Shown one piece after another: positions 23,353 through 33,911 of a stretch of 64,000 nt of DNA. The translations under genes and the position numbers were made by a program. The DNA is from Laguncularia racemosa (lineage: Eukaryota > Streptophyta > Magnoliopsida > Myrtales > Combretaceae). Location: NCBI GenBank assembly GCA_037954665.1, contig JBBMOL010000022.1, forward strand, positions 3,348,001 through 3,412,000, written 5' to 3'. The notes under the pieces are model-generated. The model was not told the DNA's origin. It saw nothing but the letters and a program-made list of their open reading frames with translations, and did no database searches. Position 1 is the first letter of the stretch. Every line of letters begins with the position of its first letter.

Positions 23353-24564
23353 CTTCACTACTGCCACTAACCTTCCCATTGCAGGCTCCTCATCATCACT
23401 AGCATCCTCTAATGGAGGCATATCATCTTCTTCACTATCTCACTCAGTCTCATACTCACCATCATCACGCAAAATCATTACACGCTTATTTGGACACTGG
23501 CTAGCAATATGGCTTCTACTTTGGCATTTAAAACATCTAATGTCACGATTTCTAGAAGTAGAAGAATCAGGGTTACCTTGGTTACCAGGAGTAGAACCCG
23601 CTTGCTTCAGCTCCCCTTTTGGTTTAGTGGGTAAAGGCTTTTCTTCTTTCTTCCATTGGTTGGTCTTCCAAGTGGATGAACCACTACCCTGTGGAAACCG
23701 TGCATTACTACTACCTTTCCTCTTGTGCTAGTTCTCAACCTTTATAGCCATGTGAACCATATCCTCAAATTCTACATAATGCTGCAATTCAACCACATTT
23801 AGGATTTCTCTATTCAACCCAGCAAGAAACCTAGCCATTGTAGCCTCTCTATCCTCCTCTACATTCGCCCTAATCATAGTGACTTCCATCTCCTTGAAAT
23901 ACTCATCTACACTTTGGCTTCCCTGCCTCAGAGTTTGCAACTTGTTTTGCAATTCATGATAGTAATACGTAGGCACAAACCGTTTCTTCATCACTCTTTT
24001 CATCTCTTCCCAAGACTCAATAGGTGGCTCGCCACTCCTTCTCCTATTCAACATTAGTTGATCCCACCACACTATAGCATAATCCGAAAACTCAATGGCA
24101 GCAAGTTTTACTTTCTTTCTCCCACTATAGTTGTGACAATCAAACACCATCTCTACCTTCTTCTCCCACTCTAAATACGCCTCGGGATCATTCTTCCCTT
24201 GGAAAGGAGGAATCTTCATCTTTATGCTACTCAATTGATCATCCTCTCTATTCCTATCTCCTCTATCTTCCCAATCCCTAGTTCCTCTATTTTGACCACT
24301 ATATCCTCTATAACTCCCGACAGAAGGCTCATCAAAGTCATCATCCGACATTTCATCTCCACCCCTCAGTACTCTCCTAGAATGACTCTCCCTCTTACGC
24401 CCTTGGAATACGTTTGTGGATTGCTCTAATCTTTGCTCTACCGTCTCATGAATTTGTTCCATTCCCTCTTGGAATATCCTTTTCATCTCACCCCTCAATG
24501 CCTCAATTACTAACCTAGCATCAAACCTTCCCCTCTCACCTTCAGGAGAATGTTGCCTCAACAT
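23353..24564 (-). pseudogene. CRM-like Gag with zinc knuckle, element X
   Basis: Starts at ATG 24564-24562 (MLRQHSPEGERG); longer upstream reading is leader. Gag core KMKIPPFQGKNDPEAYLEWE and WEEMKRVMKKRFVPTYYY is uninterrupted to TAG 23728-23730 (former Gln). The zinc knuckle CFKCQSRSHIASQC lies near 23501-23545 in the same frame. An in-frame TGA near 23441 replaces a Trp. Closely related to element B gag. Confidence 0.9.
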
Positions 24565-25050
24565 TGTTCCTGCAGAAAAGATTAGTACTAACACAAATAT
24601 ATATACGATTAAACCTCACGATACACTCCCTTATGTGTTTCGCTCAAATGATGATATCACACAGTCACTTGTGTATTCTCACAAACAACGATGATATCAA
24701 CTTGCCAACTCCTCTTCTCAATTCTCTTGGAACTAACCCAAACTACACCAATTCCCTTCCGTATTCAAAAACAAATCTAGGGTTCGTAAATTTTCCTCTA
24801 TTTTTCTATCTGATTTTTTTTTTTTTTGTCATTGTTCTTGCTTTTGATCACGTTTCTCTTGTCTTTCTTTTCTTTTCTCTTCTTTTTTTTTGTCGCATTT
24901 TCTTTTTTTTTAACAATCGACTAGTAGATACTACACTATCAAAAGACAATTAATATTACGAAATTGAATGCTAACAATGGATATGAATGATTGGAGTTAG
25001 GGTTTTGATGTTACCTTCCTCAACCGAACTTGATGTTTTGACAAACCTAA

Positions 25051-25063
25051 GCTCTGATACCAA
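25051..25063 (-). promoter_or_regulatory. primer-binding site of element X
   Basis: + strand gctctgataccaa, 2 bp from LTR L3. Complement of initiator tRNA-Met 3' end. Confidence 0.88.
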
Positions 25064-25065
25064 AC

Positions 25066-26493
25066 TGATACGAACCACGCCAACCCGTGACGAAACCCAA
25101 TACCAATACGTTCGGAAATTCGTTACCTAAGACACCCAAACACCTAAAGTGGAAACCGCGACTCGTTGTCTATAAGCGAGACAAGAACCTTGGTATAATG
25201 TGAAGACGCCACAATCGGGATGAAAGACCGATTGATAAGTCGGGATGAACGCTACAGAAATCAATCCGATAAGTTCAAATTAGTTCTTGAAGAACCAAGA
25301 GAGGAGCCTCTTAAATATGTTTAATGTTCTAAGATGTATGTTCTATCTCTATTCTAAACCCTAGGAGCTTTATACTAGGGTTACAATTCGTAAAAATACA
25401 AGTCCAAAACGACGTCACTTCAATAAGTGCGTAAAATAACAAAACAACACAAAAGGCCGGTGTCGGGGAGATACACGGCCGTGTACACGACCGTGTACTT
25501 TGGCCGTGTACTTTTCTATGCAAATTCTGGCAATATACACGACCGTGTACTTCTGGTCGTGTATTTTTCTGTGGATTTGATTGACTCCATACACGGCCAT
25601 GCCTTTGGCCGTGTATATGACCGTGTATGATTCTGTGTAACTTTGAGATTCTTAAACGGACGTGCCTTGTAAATACACGCTCTCTTCATCCCGTGTCCGG
25701 TGTGACTTGTACAAAAGCAAGGGTCTTCCCATGGTTGTTCCAATCCATTCCAACTTCATGATTGCTCCAATCCTTTCCGGCTTCATGGACAACCTTTATC
25801 AACCTGTTAAGTGCTTCCTCGAATCGTTTCGCTCGATTTCTTGTGATCGGTCCAGGCGGTTCTTGAAGAACCAAGAGAGGAGCCTCTCAAAGATGTTTAA
25901 TGTTCTAAGATGTATGTTCTATCTCTATTCTAAACCCTAGGAGCTTTATACTAGGGTTACAATTCGTAAAAATACAAGTCCAAAACGACGTCACTTCAAT
26001 AAGTGCGTAAAATAACAAAACAACACAAAAGGCCGGCGTCGGGAAGATACACGGCCGTGTACACGACTGTGTACTTTGGCCGTGTACTTTTCTATGCAAA
26101 TTCTGGCAATATACACGACCGTGTACTTCTGGTCGTGTATCTTTCTATGGATTTGCTTGACTCCATACACGGCCATGCCTTTGGCCGTGTATATGACTGT
26201 GTATGATTCTGTGTAACTTTGAGATTCTCACACGGCCGTGCCTTGTAAATACATGCCCTCTTCATCCCGTGTCCAGTGTGACTTGTACAAAAGCAAGGGT
26301 CTTCCCATGGTTGTTCCAATCCGTTCTAACTTCATGATTGCTCCAATCCTTTCCGGCTTCATGGACAACCTTTATCAACCCGTTAAGTGCTTCCTCGAAT
26401 CGTTTCGCTCGATTTCTTGTGATCGGTCCTGGCGGCACTTCAAGAGAATCCACATTTCTTCTTCCGGCTTGGCTCTCATCATGGATCTCATTA
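25066..26493 (-). repeat. LTR L3 of element X (5' LTR) with a 576 bp internal duplication
   Basis: + strand TGATACGAACC...GATCTCATTA. At 25859 the sequence jumps from cggtccaggcgg back to ttcttgaagaacc, so 25283-25858 is repeated as 25859-26434. Without the duplicate the LTR is about 850 bp, like L1 and L2. Two palindrome arrays result (about 25469-25684 and 26045-26264). Confidence 0.88.
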
Positions 26494-26498
26494 ATGAG

Positions 26499-26562
26499 CG
26501 ATTTGGATCATCATCCAAATTGAGTTCTGAGACCATCTATGGTGCTGGAAAATTTCCCATTA
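26499..26562 (-). repeat. 5' LTR of element E, 64 bp remainder
   Basis: cgatttggatcatcatcc...tttcccatta, matching 14098-14161; ends at the TSD gtgag. Confidence 0.88.
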
Positions 26563-26567
26563 GTGAG

Positions 26568-26888
26568 GCTTGGCGTAGTTGAAGAATGAAAGCTATAGCC
26601 TACAAAGTTGCTTAAATTTTGGGCTAGGCTAGGCTTCTCTAGGTTGCACATCTTCAATTAGGCCGGGCTACTTCCTCTTCACTCCTTCTATTGATGGAAA
26701 ATAAGAGCTTATAGTAGAAACATAAAAACGCTAGTGGACTCACGATTTTACTGATTCCATGTGTGGAATCGCGATTCTACTATGATTTTACCTCAAAAAC
26801 ATTTTTACATGCGAGTTGACTGGGAATGTGCTCACCAACTCGTAAAATCGTAGAAACGTGTGAGTTAACTCATGATTTTGATAACATT
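26568..26888. other. unassigned DNA between E and G
   Basis: No ORF or known repeat end. Contains a small local repeat, gggctaggctaggc. It sits where the missing half of the G 3' LTR should be. Confidence 0.4.
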
Positions 26889-27850
26889 GGTCATTAGAAT
26901 AATAATTGTGAGCCTGAGTATGTCCTATTATACACAAAGAACTAACTTAGCACTATTTTAGAAGTCAATTTAGCTTCGCCTGGCTTGTAATTCTAAGTGT
27001 GGGTTAATAATTTCCCTTCTTGATGACTCAATTTGGTGCAAAAAGGGTTTTTGACTTTGTAATTCAAGAAATAGGGAAGAAGAATCACTTTGGATGTTTT
27101 ACAGGACAACATGATCATGTATGTGGCTGTGTATAAGTTCATGAGTAGGAACACTATTGTGCACATGGTCATATACCTTTCTATGTATCCAAGCTTTTTG
27201 ACATGCCCAAGTACACAGTTGTGTACTTCAACACAGGTAAGTGCATGAACGTTTACCTAGTTGTGTACCACATTTTTCATTGTTTTATTTTCACCACGGG
27301 AGGAGTACACAGTCATGTACCTTAGTTGTATACCCTTTTATGTCTTAGGAAGACTTGATTCCTTCATAATTTGTCCCCTTTTTCAAGCTAATCCACACTC
27401 ATCTCTTTCTCACTTCATTGTTTTAATTCTTAAATCTTAGTGTAGCAAGATCAACTTACTTGATTAAATCATTCGATTGATTCCAAAGTTGCTCTAATCA
27501 CCTATACCTTTAATTCTATTTACCTTAATTGCTTTTGAATTGTAACATAAATCCATTCTTAGGTTAAGCACATATTAATACTGGAGATCGTACTATAATC
27601 CAATTCAAATTAATCCTTACCTCGTGGATTCTACATATTGAGTTAGTTAGTAGGAACTTCTAGATCACCTATTTGAGTGTTATCTACAAAGAGGAGCAGA
27701 ATTTAGAAAAAAAGGCAATAGGATTTTTGTGTGGGCTTATATAGTCTAGGGTTAAAAAGCCTATATTGCCCCCTACATAACCACATAATTACTTAACTGC
27801 CTCGTGACATAAAATTTATTTATTTTTCTCATTTTTTTCAGTATTTTACA
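26889..27850 (-). repeat. 3' LTR of element G, truncated
   Basis: Matches 37096-38064, ending gtattttaca in both. The other half of the LTR (equivalent to 36215-37095) is missing. A decayed palindrome array (about 27112-27336) has words like gtacacagtcatgtac and cacatggtcatatac. Confidence 0.82.
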
Positions 27851-27876
27851 TCCTCCCCCCCTTAAAAAAAAAAAAA
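27851..27876 (-). promoter_or_regulatory. polypurine tract of element G
   Basis: + strand tcctccccccc then cttaaaaaaa, directly beside the LTR end. On the minus strand a long A/G run precedes TGTAAAATAC. Confidence 0.8.
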
Positions 27877-27879
27877 CTT

Positions 27880-29440
27880 TCATCTTCGAACATTACCTAA
27901 ATTAAGGGAAAGTCGTGGATACTTCCTTTACATCTCATCTTCCAATTCCCAAGTTGCCTCATGCTCTATTTAGTTGGTCCATTGTTCTTTGATATCTACT
28001 ATTTTTACAAGTTGTTTTATAGAAGACAAATCCATTTGTACATTCAGGGGCTTCAAAGCAATAACTTAATCTGGATTCGGTACAAATTTTCTTAACCTGG
28101 ATACATGGAATAGATCATGTACTCCTTCTAAACTTAGCGGTAAAGCTAGTTTGTATGCCACTTTGCTAATCCTTTACAGGACTTCAAATGGTCCCACATA
28201 TCTCAAGTTTAACTTCCCTCTTAGATTGAACCTGATCACCCCTTTAGTTAAAGAAAGTTTTAGTAGTACCTTATCTCCTACTTGGAATTCTAAGGGACAT
28301 CACCTCTTATTAGTGTAGTTCTTTTGATGACTCTGATCTGTTTATATTCTTTGTCTTATTAGCTTTACTTTCTCTACTACCACTTGGACCAATTCAGGTC
28401 CTAACACCTGTCTTTCCCCCATTTCATCCCAATGTAATGGGGATTTGCATTTTCTCCCATATAAGGCCTCATAAGAGGCCATTTGGATGGTTATCCAGTA
28501 ACCACTATTGTAGGCAAACTCAACAAAAGGTATGTGTTCATTCTAATTACCTCTAAAGTCTAACGTACGGGCTTTGAGCAAATCCTGTAGGATTTGGATG
28601 GTTCTCTTAGATTGTCCATCTATCTGAAGATAGAAAGCAGTACTGAATTGCAGTTTCATACCTAAAGCTTTATGTAAGCTATTATAAAATTTGCTTGCAA
28701 ACCTTATATCTCGATTAGAGGTTATTGTTATTGGGACTCTAAGTAACCTTACTAACTCTTATATGTACATTTTGGCTAATCTCTTTAGTTCGTATCCCAC
28801 TTTAATAGGCAAAAAGTGAGCAAACTTGGTTAACCAATCTACTACCACCCACATTGCATCTTATTTTTCTTTAGTTCTCGGGAGGGCCACAATGAAACCA
28901 TTGTTACAATTCCCATTTCCACTTAGGTACTAAGAGTGGCTACAATTCTTTAGCTAGCCTTCGGTGTTTAATTCGGATCAACTGACAAGTTAGGCATTTC
29001 ACTACATACTCAGCGATTTTGTTGTTTCATGTTCTTCCACTAGCAGTGACTCTTTAGGTTTTTGTACATCTTAGTGCTTTTAGGATGGATTGTATATCTA
29101 GAGTAGTGTACCTCTTTCATGATCTCTTTCTTCAACTTTTCATTTTTCGGCACACAAAACTGTATTCTATACCTTAAGACTCCATTTGGATCAGTATTAG
29201 ATTTAGGACACTTGTCCTGTCCTAATATGTTCTTGATCTCTTGAATGCTAATATCTTTTACTTAGGCTATTTTAATTTTTTCCACTAAAGTTGGTTAGAT
29301 GCGTAAAGTGGCCATCCTTACTTTAATTTCTTAAGTTAAATTCTCTAGTTCTAACCTACGCATACCATTCAACAATTCTCATTATGAGGTGATTAGAGTG
29401 GCAAGATTACTTTGTTTCTTTCTACTAAGGGCATCTGCCA
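27880..29440 (-). pseudogene. Tekay-like integrase remnant, element G
   Basis: No long frame remains. Reading the minus strand in pieces gives integrase-like phrases, for example the C-terminal region near 28060-28300 and core words near 28560-28900. Many stops. Assigned mainly by position between RNase H and PPT. Confidence 0.55.
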
Positions 29441-29459
29441 CCACATTGGCCTTTCTAAG

Positions 29460-29815
29460 ATGGTATTGGATCTCAAGATTGTAGTCTTTGATCAACTTCA
29501 ACCATCTCCACTGCCTCATGTTCAGTTCTTTTTATGTGAAGATATACCTTAAACTCCTGTGGTAAGTGAAAATCTTGCATTTTGCCCCATACAAGTAGTG
29601 GCTTCACAGCCTGAGTGCTAGCACCACTACTGCCAGCTCCAGGTCATGAGTTGGGTAATTCTTCTCATATGGCTTCAAATGTTGTGATGTATAAGCTATG
29701 ACCCTATCATCATGCATTAACATATATCCTAAATCCTGGACTGATGTATCACTGAAGATGGGGAACTCTTCCTCACTTTTAGGTAAAGCTAATATTGAAG
29801 CTGGCACTAACTTTT
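29460..29815 (-). pseudogene. Tekay-like RNase H remnant, element G
   Basis: 67 clean codons at 29604-29807 include FPIFSDTSVQDLGYMLM, RVIAYTSQHLKPYEKNYPTH and DLELAVVVLALRL, the first part of Ty3/gypsy RNase H. The family's catalytic Asp (usually SDAS) is present as SDTS. Later motifs are degraded. Confidence 0.82.
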
Positions 29816-29829
29816 ACTTTAATTTCTAG

Positions 29830-30834
29830 AAACTATCTTCACATTTGTCATCCCAAGCAAACTTTATGACTTTTTGTGTTAATCAGGTTAAAAGAGTTGC
29901 TATACTAGAAAACACTTCAAAAAGTCTTCTATAATAGCTAGCTGAACCCAAGAAGCTTCTGAATTTTGTCATAGTCATTGGCCTAAATTGGTTTACTACT
30001 GCTCTTACTTTTTTTCGAGTCCACAAAAATTCTATTCTTATGTACTACATAACCTAAGAAAGTTACCTGTTCATGTTAAAACTTGCATTTCTTAAGCTTA
30101 ACATACAACTTCTCACCCTATAATCTGCTTAACACTAGCTTCAAATGTTCTTTGTGGTCTTCCTTACTCCTAAAGTATATTAAGATGTCATCAATGAAGA
30201 TGACCAAAAATTTATCCAGGAAGTGCTTGAACAACCCGTTCATCAAATCCATAAAAGTTGCGGGTGTATTAGTCAAACTAAAGGGCATTACCAGGAATTC
30301 ATAATGCCCATATCTAGTTTTGAATGCAGTCTTTTAGATATCTTCGTCCTTAATTCTCAGTTGGTAATATCTTGATCTCAAATAAACTTTTTAGAATACT
30401 TGAGCTCTTTGTAATTAATCAAAGAGGTCATCAATTATAGGGAGGGCATACTTGTTCTTAATAGTACTGTTAAACTCTCTCTAATCTATATAGAGTTGCA
30501 TACTACCATCTTTCTTCTTAACAAATAGAACCAATGTGCCTTATGGAGATACACTAGGCCTAATGAATCCCTTATCTTGTAATTCCTATGGTTGTGTCTT
30601 TAGCTCTACTAGTTCTGTAGGCACCATTCTATATGGTGTCTTGGAAATTGGTGCTATACTCAATACTAGATCACTACTAAACTCTATTTCCTGAGCTAGA
30701 GGTAATCCAAGTAGTTCATCTAAAAAGACATCCGAGAACTCCATTATGGTTACTTGTTCCAACCTTATTATCTCACTAATCTTTGTTGTTACTGCTACTA
30801 GCATACTTTTGCCCCATAATTCAAAAATGGGCAA
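29830..30834 (-). pseudogene. Tekay-like reverse transcriptase remnant, element G
   Basis: The start of RT is readable at 30586-30834: VFLDELLGLPLAQEIEF and APISKTPYRMVPTELVELK. The palm follows with stops; around 30180-30300 pieces of the conserved FGLTN..ATFMDLMN region and the D-D box (VIFIDDILIY-like) can be recognised in translation. Non-functional. Confidence 0.72.
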
Positions 30835-30943
30835 TCTTGCTGGTCTTTAAGCATCCAATTTAAAATAAAAAGGATCTTCACTAGGGATGCTAAAGTACAT
30901 CATCATATTATGATAGTCTATAGCACTTTGATAACTAGTTCAC

Positions 30944-31197
30944 TCATAAGATCATATCAAAGTTTGACATTTCTAGCACTAATAAATCAACTAATAATAC
31001 TCTACCTTCCACCTCTATGCTAACACTGCGACATATTTGGTTTAATATTCTCCTAACCCCTAAAGGTGTATCTGCATTCAAAGGAGCATCCAATTGTTCA
31101 GCATTCAAACCACACACATGCATGAATGTGTCAAAGATACAAGAGCATGTGGCATCGGTGTCAAAAAGTACATAGGCACTATGAGAGTGTATCAGGA
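30944..31197 (-). pseudogene. Tekay-like protease remnant, element G
   Basis: Reads HSAYVLFDTDATCSCIFDTF, CGLNAEQLDAPL, TPLGVRRILNQICRSVSIEV and VDLLVLEMSNFDMIL, a clear aspartic protease. The active site is D-T-D-A where the family has D-S/T-G-A, so the glycine is lost. Element H is inserted just before this domain. Confidence 0.82.
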
Positions 31198-31274
31198 ACA
31201 TATGATACCATTCCAAGAGCGAAAATACGAGCACCAAAAAAAGGAGGACATAGGAGTCGGGAGGACCCAAGGCG

Positions 31275-31445
31275 AAGTCCAGCCAGCTTTAAGCCAGCCT
31301 TGAATAAAGGCCGGCTGAGTTCACTTTAGGGCCGCCGGCCTTAGAGCCAGCCTAAATGAAGGCCGCTGACTTTTAGTGCTGGCCTAAGTGAAGGCCGCCG
31401 GCTTTTGGTGCCGGCTTAAGTGAAGGCCGCTGGCCTTTGGTCGGC
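31275..31445. repeat. GGCCGGC-type tandem array in the element H LTR
   Basis: Repeated units of about 28 bp built on gtgaaggccgccggctttt and gccggcctaa. The 3' LTR equivalent (33975-34105) has fewer units. Directly upstream of the TATA box, as the palindrome arrays are in A and B. Confidence 0.8.
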
Positions 31446-31477
31446 CTTGAATGTTTTTGCACAAATTTTGTTTAGAT

Positions 31478-31489
31478 GATATAAATAGG
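31478..31489 (+). promoter_or_regulatory. TATA box of element H LTR
   Basis: tgatataaatag, repeated at 34131-34142 in the other LTR. Confidence 0.6.
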
Positions 31490-31935
31490 CGTCCTTAGGG
31501 TTTTTCGAGGGAGATGATCATTTTGTTTTGTAAAACAGAGACACTTGAGTGGTGTGAGTCTTCTTTTAGAGATTTGAGAATATTGAGAATCGATTTTCAC
31601 TATATTTGTATTGTTCTTATCAAATTTTTGGTTCCTATAGAATTTGTGGCGAGCATCGTTATTGAATTCTTAGAATTCTTTAACTATAGTGATTGATTTA
31701 TAGAACGTGGTCTCTATTGTTCTATGATTTGATTGCGAAAAAGTATAATTTTATCAATCTTGGCATCTATAGATTGATAATTTTATCCATATCTTTGATT
31801 TTATACGTTAGTACCAAAATCCAGAAAACCTAAAAATTTGTGCTATTTAATTGTTGTTGACGATTTGGTTTGTGTGAAGGAATTAGAATCCGTTTTCGAA
31901 ATCATTTGGTATCAGAGTATACCAAATCTGCATCA

Positions 31936-31950
31936 TTTGGTATCAGAGTG
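31936..31950 (+). promoter_or_regulatory. primer-binding site of element H
   Basis: tttggtatcagagtg directly after the LTR end catca: initiator tRNA-Met type. A second tttggtatcagagt occurs inside the LTR near 31907, 29 bp upstream. Confidence 0.85.
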
Positions 31951-32305
31951 AAGGTTAGATTTGTAAGGATTCAGAGCGAAGGTTGGATTCGTAAGGATTC
32001 AGAGCAAGGTTAGATTCGTAAGGATTCAGAGCGAAGGATTTGATTAGATTGTGGGTTAAATCGGTAAGGCTGTTGAATCTCAACTCAATTGTAGTTTTAA
32101 TTCAATACTGCTGTTGGTTGGGAAATTTGGAAATTTATTTTGCGAATTGTATTACTGTGAATTGGTGATTGGGCTATAGTTGAGAAATTGGGGTTTTTGC
32201 TGAATTCAGTTGTTGGGTGTTGAATTGCTGTGAATTGGTGTTTGGGGCTATTGTTGAGAATTGGGTTGTTGGTGAATTTTTATTGCTGACTATTAAAGGG
32301 TAGAG

Positions 32306-32863
32306 ATGTCGTCGCAAGGAAGTGTTCAAAACAACAACAATAGGAATGATGTTGATAATGGGGGTGAGGTTGTGACTAGGGCTGAGTTTAATCAAATCCA
32401 AGAAAATCTTAGATTGATTATGGAGAGATTGGAGGTTAGGGATAGAAGAAGCCATAGTGGTGCAGGAATTAGGAGGAGACACTCTAGTAGTGAATCTGAT
32501 GCTAGTAGTGGAAGGAATAGGAGAGGAAACAATGTTGATAGGCGTAAGGGGATTGAAAGCATCAAGCTAAAAATTCCACCTTTCACTGGTAGTAGTAAAC
32601 CAGAGGAATTCCTAGACTGGGTGCCACGGGTTGAGAAGGTGTTTGACTGTTATGAGTGGGATGAGCGCATGAAGGTGAAGATGACGTCGTTAGCATTTTC
32701 TCAATATGCCAGTTTGTGGTGGGATAAATTACAAACCAAGAGACGTAGGGTTGATGAGGAGAAAGTGTGTTCATGGGCTTTGATGAAAAGGTTGATGAGA
32801 CGCAGATTTGTGCCAGACTACTATAAACAGGAGATGCTGATGGAGTTGCAATCCTTGAGGTAG
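32306..32863 (+). pseudogene. Gag of element H, N-terminal and core part
   Basis: 185 codons from ATG 32306 (MSSQGSVQNNNNRND). Gag core: SIKLKIPPFTGSSKPEEFLDW, VFDCYEWDERMKVKMTSLAF, LWWDKLQTKRRR and LMRRRFVPDYYKQEM. It ends at a TAG after LQSLR; relatives continue QGKKSVEEY, so the TAG replaces Gln. A small deletion close by shifts the frame by two before the next piece. Confidence 0.88.
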
Positions 32864-33429
32864 GGTAAGAAGAGTATGTGAAGCAGTTTGAGACATTAGT
32901 GGCAAGATGTGATATCAGGGAAACATCAGATGAATCCATAGCTCGTTTCATCAATGGGTTGAAGATGGACATTGCCAGTGTAGTGGAACTCTAGCATTAT
33001 CAGACTCTTAAGGATGTGATTAAATTAACCAGTCGGGTAGAGCGGCATCAGCGCAGGCAGGATCAGAAATGGCGGGACCAGAAATCATATCAACACCATA
33101 AGTCAGATGATGGTGAGAGGGAGAAGGAAAGGAAGGAAAAGGGAAAAGCAGTCGTTAGTGAGGTTGTTGACCAAACACAACAAAAGAGGAGCAGAGATAT
33201 TAAATGTTTTAAGTGTTTAGGACTTAGCCATATTGCTTCTCAATGTCCTAATAAAAGGGTTATGGTCATCAAGGGGGACAAAGTTGAGAGTGAGGAAGAA
33301 GAACAGAAGAGTACTGAAGCAGAAGAGGAAGATGAAGACATTATAGCAAGTCCAGTACAGGGAGATATGCTAATGGATCAGCAGGATGAAACTGTTTCTA
33401 ATCAGAGGGCCAATTTATTCCATATCTAG
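32864..33429 (+). pseudogene. Gag C-terminal part with zinc knuckle, element H
   Basis: After the frameshift the frame reads QFETLVARCDIRETSDESIA and RFINGLKMDIASVVEL, then the open piece from 33016: basic RHQRRQDQKWRDQ, zinc knuckle CFKCLGLSHIASQCPNKR near 33204-33255, and an acidic stretch (SEEEEQKSTEAEEEDED). It ends at TAG 33427-33429, in frame with the protease that follows. Confidence 0.85.
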
Positions 33430-33432
33430 GGC

Positions 33433-33900
33433 ATGGTGCAGGGAAAGACTTGTTTGATTGTGGTAGACACAGGCAATTGCACTAATGTTGCTTCAGTAAA
33501 CTGGGTTACTAAGTTGGGTTTGCAAGTGAAGCAGCATCCAAGACCTTATGCACTTCATTGGTTGAGTCCACAGGGAGCTGTTCATGTACACAAACAGGTT
33601 CGTGTTCCATTGCTTATTGGTGATTATACTGACGAAATTGTTTGTGATGTAGTTCTCATGGAAGCTACACATTTGATCTTTGGAAGACCTTGGTAGTGTG
33701 ACCTCAGAGCCAAGTATGATGGATACACCAATGAGTATACCATTCAGCAACATGATAAGACATACAAGCTTCTTCTTATGAGTCCAACTAAAGTACAACA
33801 TACAAGATTGTTTTGCCTTAAGAAGCCCAAGGGAAAGAGGAGTCTATTTATGTGGCCTAGTAGGATGGACGATACAGATTCGAGGTCGAATCATTTTCAA
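33433..33900 (+). pseudogene. aspartic protease of element H, running to the PPT
   Basis: Reads CLIVVDTGNCTNVASVNWV (active site D-T-G, intact), LHWLSPQGAVHV, VCDVVLMEATHLIFGRPW. A TAG at 33694-33696 replaces Gln; the frame then continues YDGYTNEYTIQQHDKTYKLL and DDTDSRSNHFQHGGND, which crosses the PPT into the LTR. That tail resembles the DLRTNPFQEEGND tail of the CRM elements, joined here directly to protease. Confidence 0.85.
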
Positions 33901-33911
33901 CATGGAGGGAA
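33901..33911 (+). promoter_or_regulatory. polypurine tract of element H
   Basis: catggagggaa immediately before LTR start TGATACG; shorter and less pure than that of B. Confidence 0.7.

Larger units (their letters stand above)
18100..26493 (-). mobile_element. element X: chimeric CRM-like element (LTR-int-LTR-int-LTR) without RT
   Basis: Inserted in the 5' LTR of E with TSD ttgag (18095-18099) and atgag (26494-26498); the partner LTR of E reads atgag, so the difference is a later mutation. Outer LTRs L1 (18100-18936) and L3 (25066-26493) are nearly identical, about six differences in the first 330 bp. The middle LTR L2 (20473-21310) is clearly more diverged. Both internal segments carry the same in-frame RT/RNase H deletion but different integrase sequences. 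Non-autonomous and rearranged. Confidence 0.88.
13149..26562 (-). mobile_element. element E: non-autonomous gag-protease LTR element, split by element X
   Basis: The 3' LTR is 13149-14161 (1013 bp). The 5' LTR is 17150-18099 plus 26499-26562 (1014 bp after removing X). TSD gtgac at 13144-13148 against gtgag at 26563-26567. The internal region is only 3.0 kb and carries gag and protease without RT, RNase H or integrase. Just before the PPT the frame still resembles the CRM tail (DLRTN...GDDG), which suggests descent from a CRM-like element by deletion of pol. Related to element F. Confidence 0.88.
31203..31935 (+). repeat. 5' LTR of element H
   Basis: 733 bp. Contains a GC-rich array of ggccg/ccggc palindromic units (31275-31445), a TATA box (31478-31489) and a telo-box-like tagggtttt just after it. 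About 55 bp longer than the 3' LTR because it holds more array units. Confidence 0.9.

Noticed and set aside
20473..25065. Segment D as a normal nested element inside X
   Set aside because: No second LTR between D's gag and L3, and no matching 5 bp duplication around L2. A chimera explains the order better.
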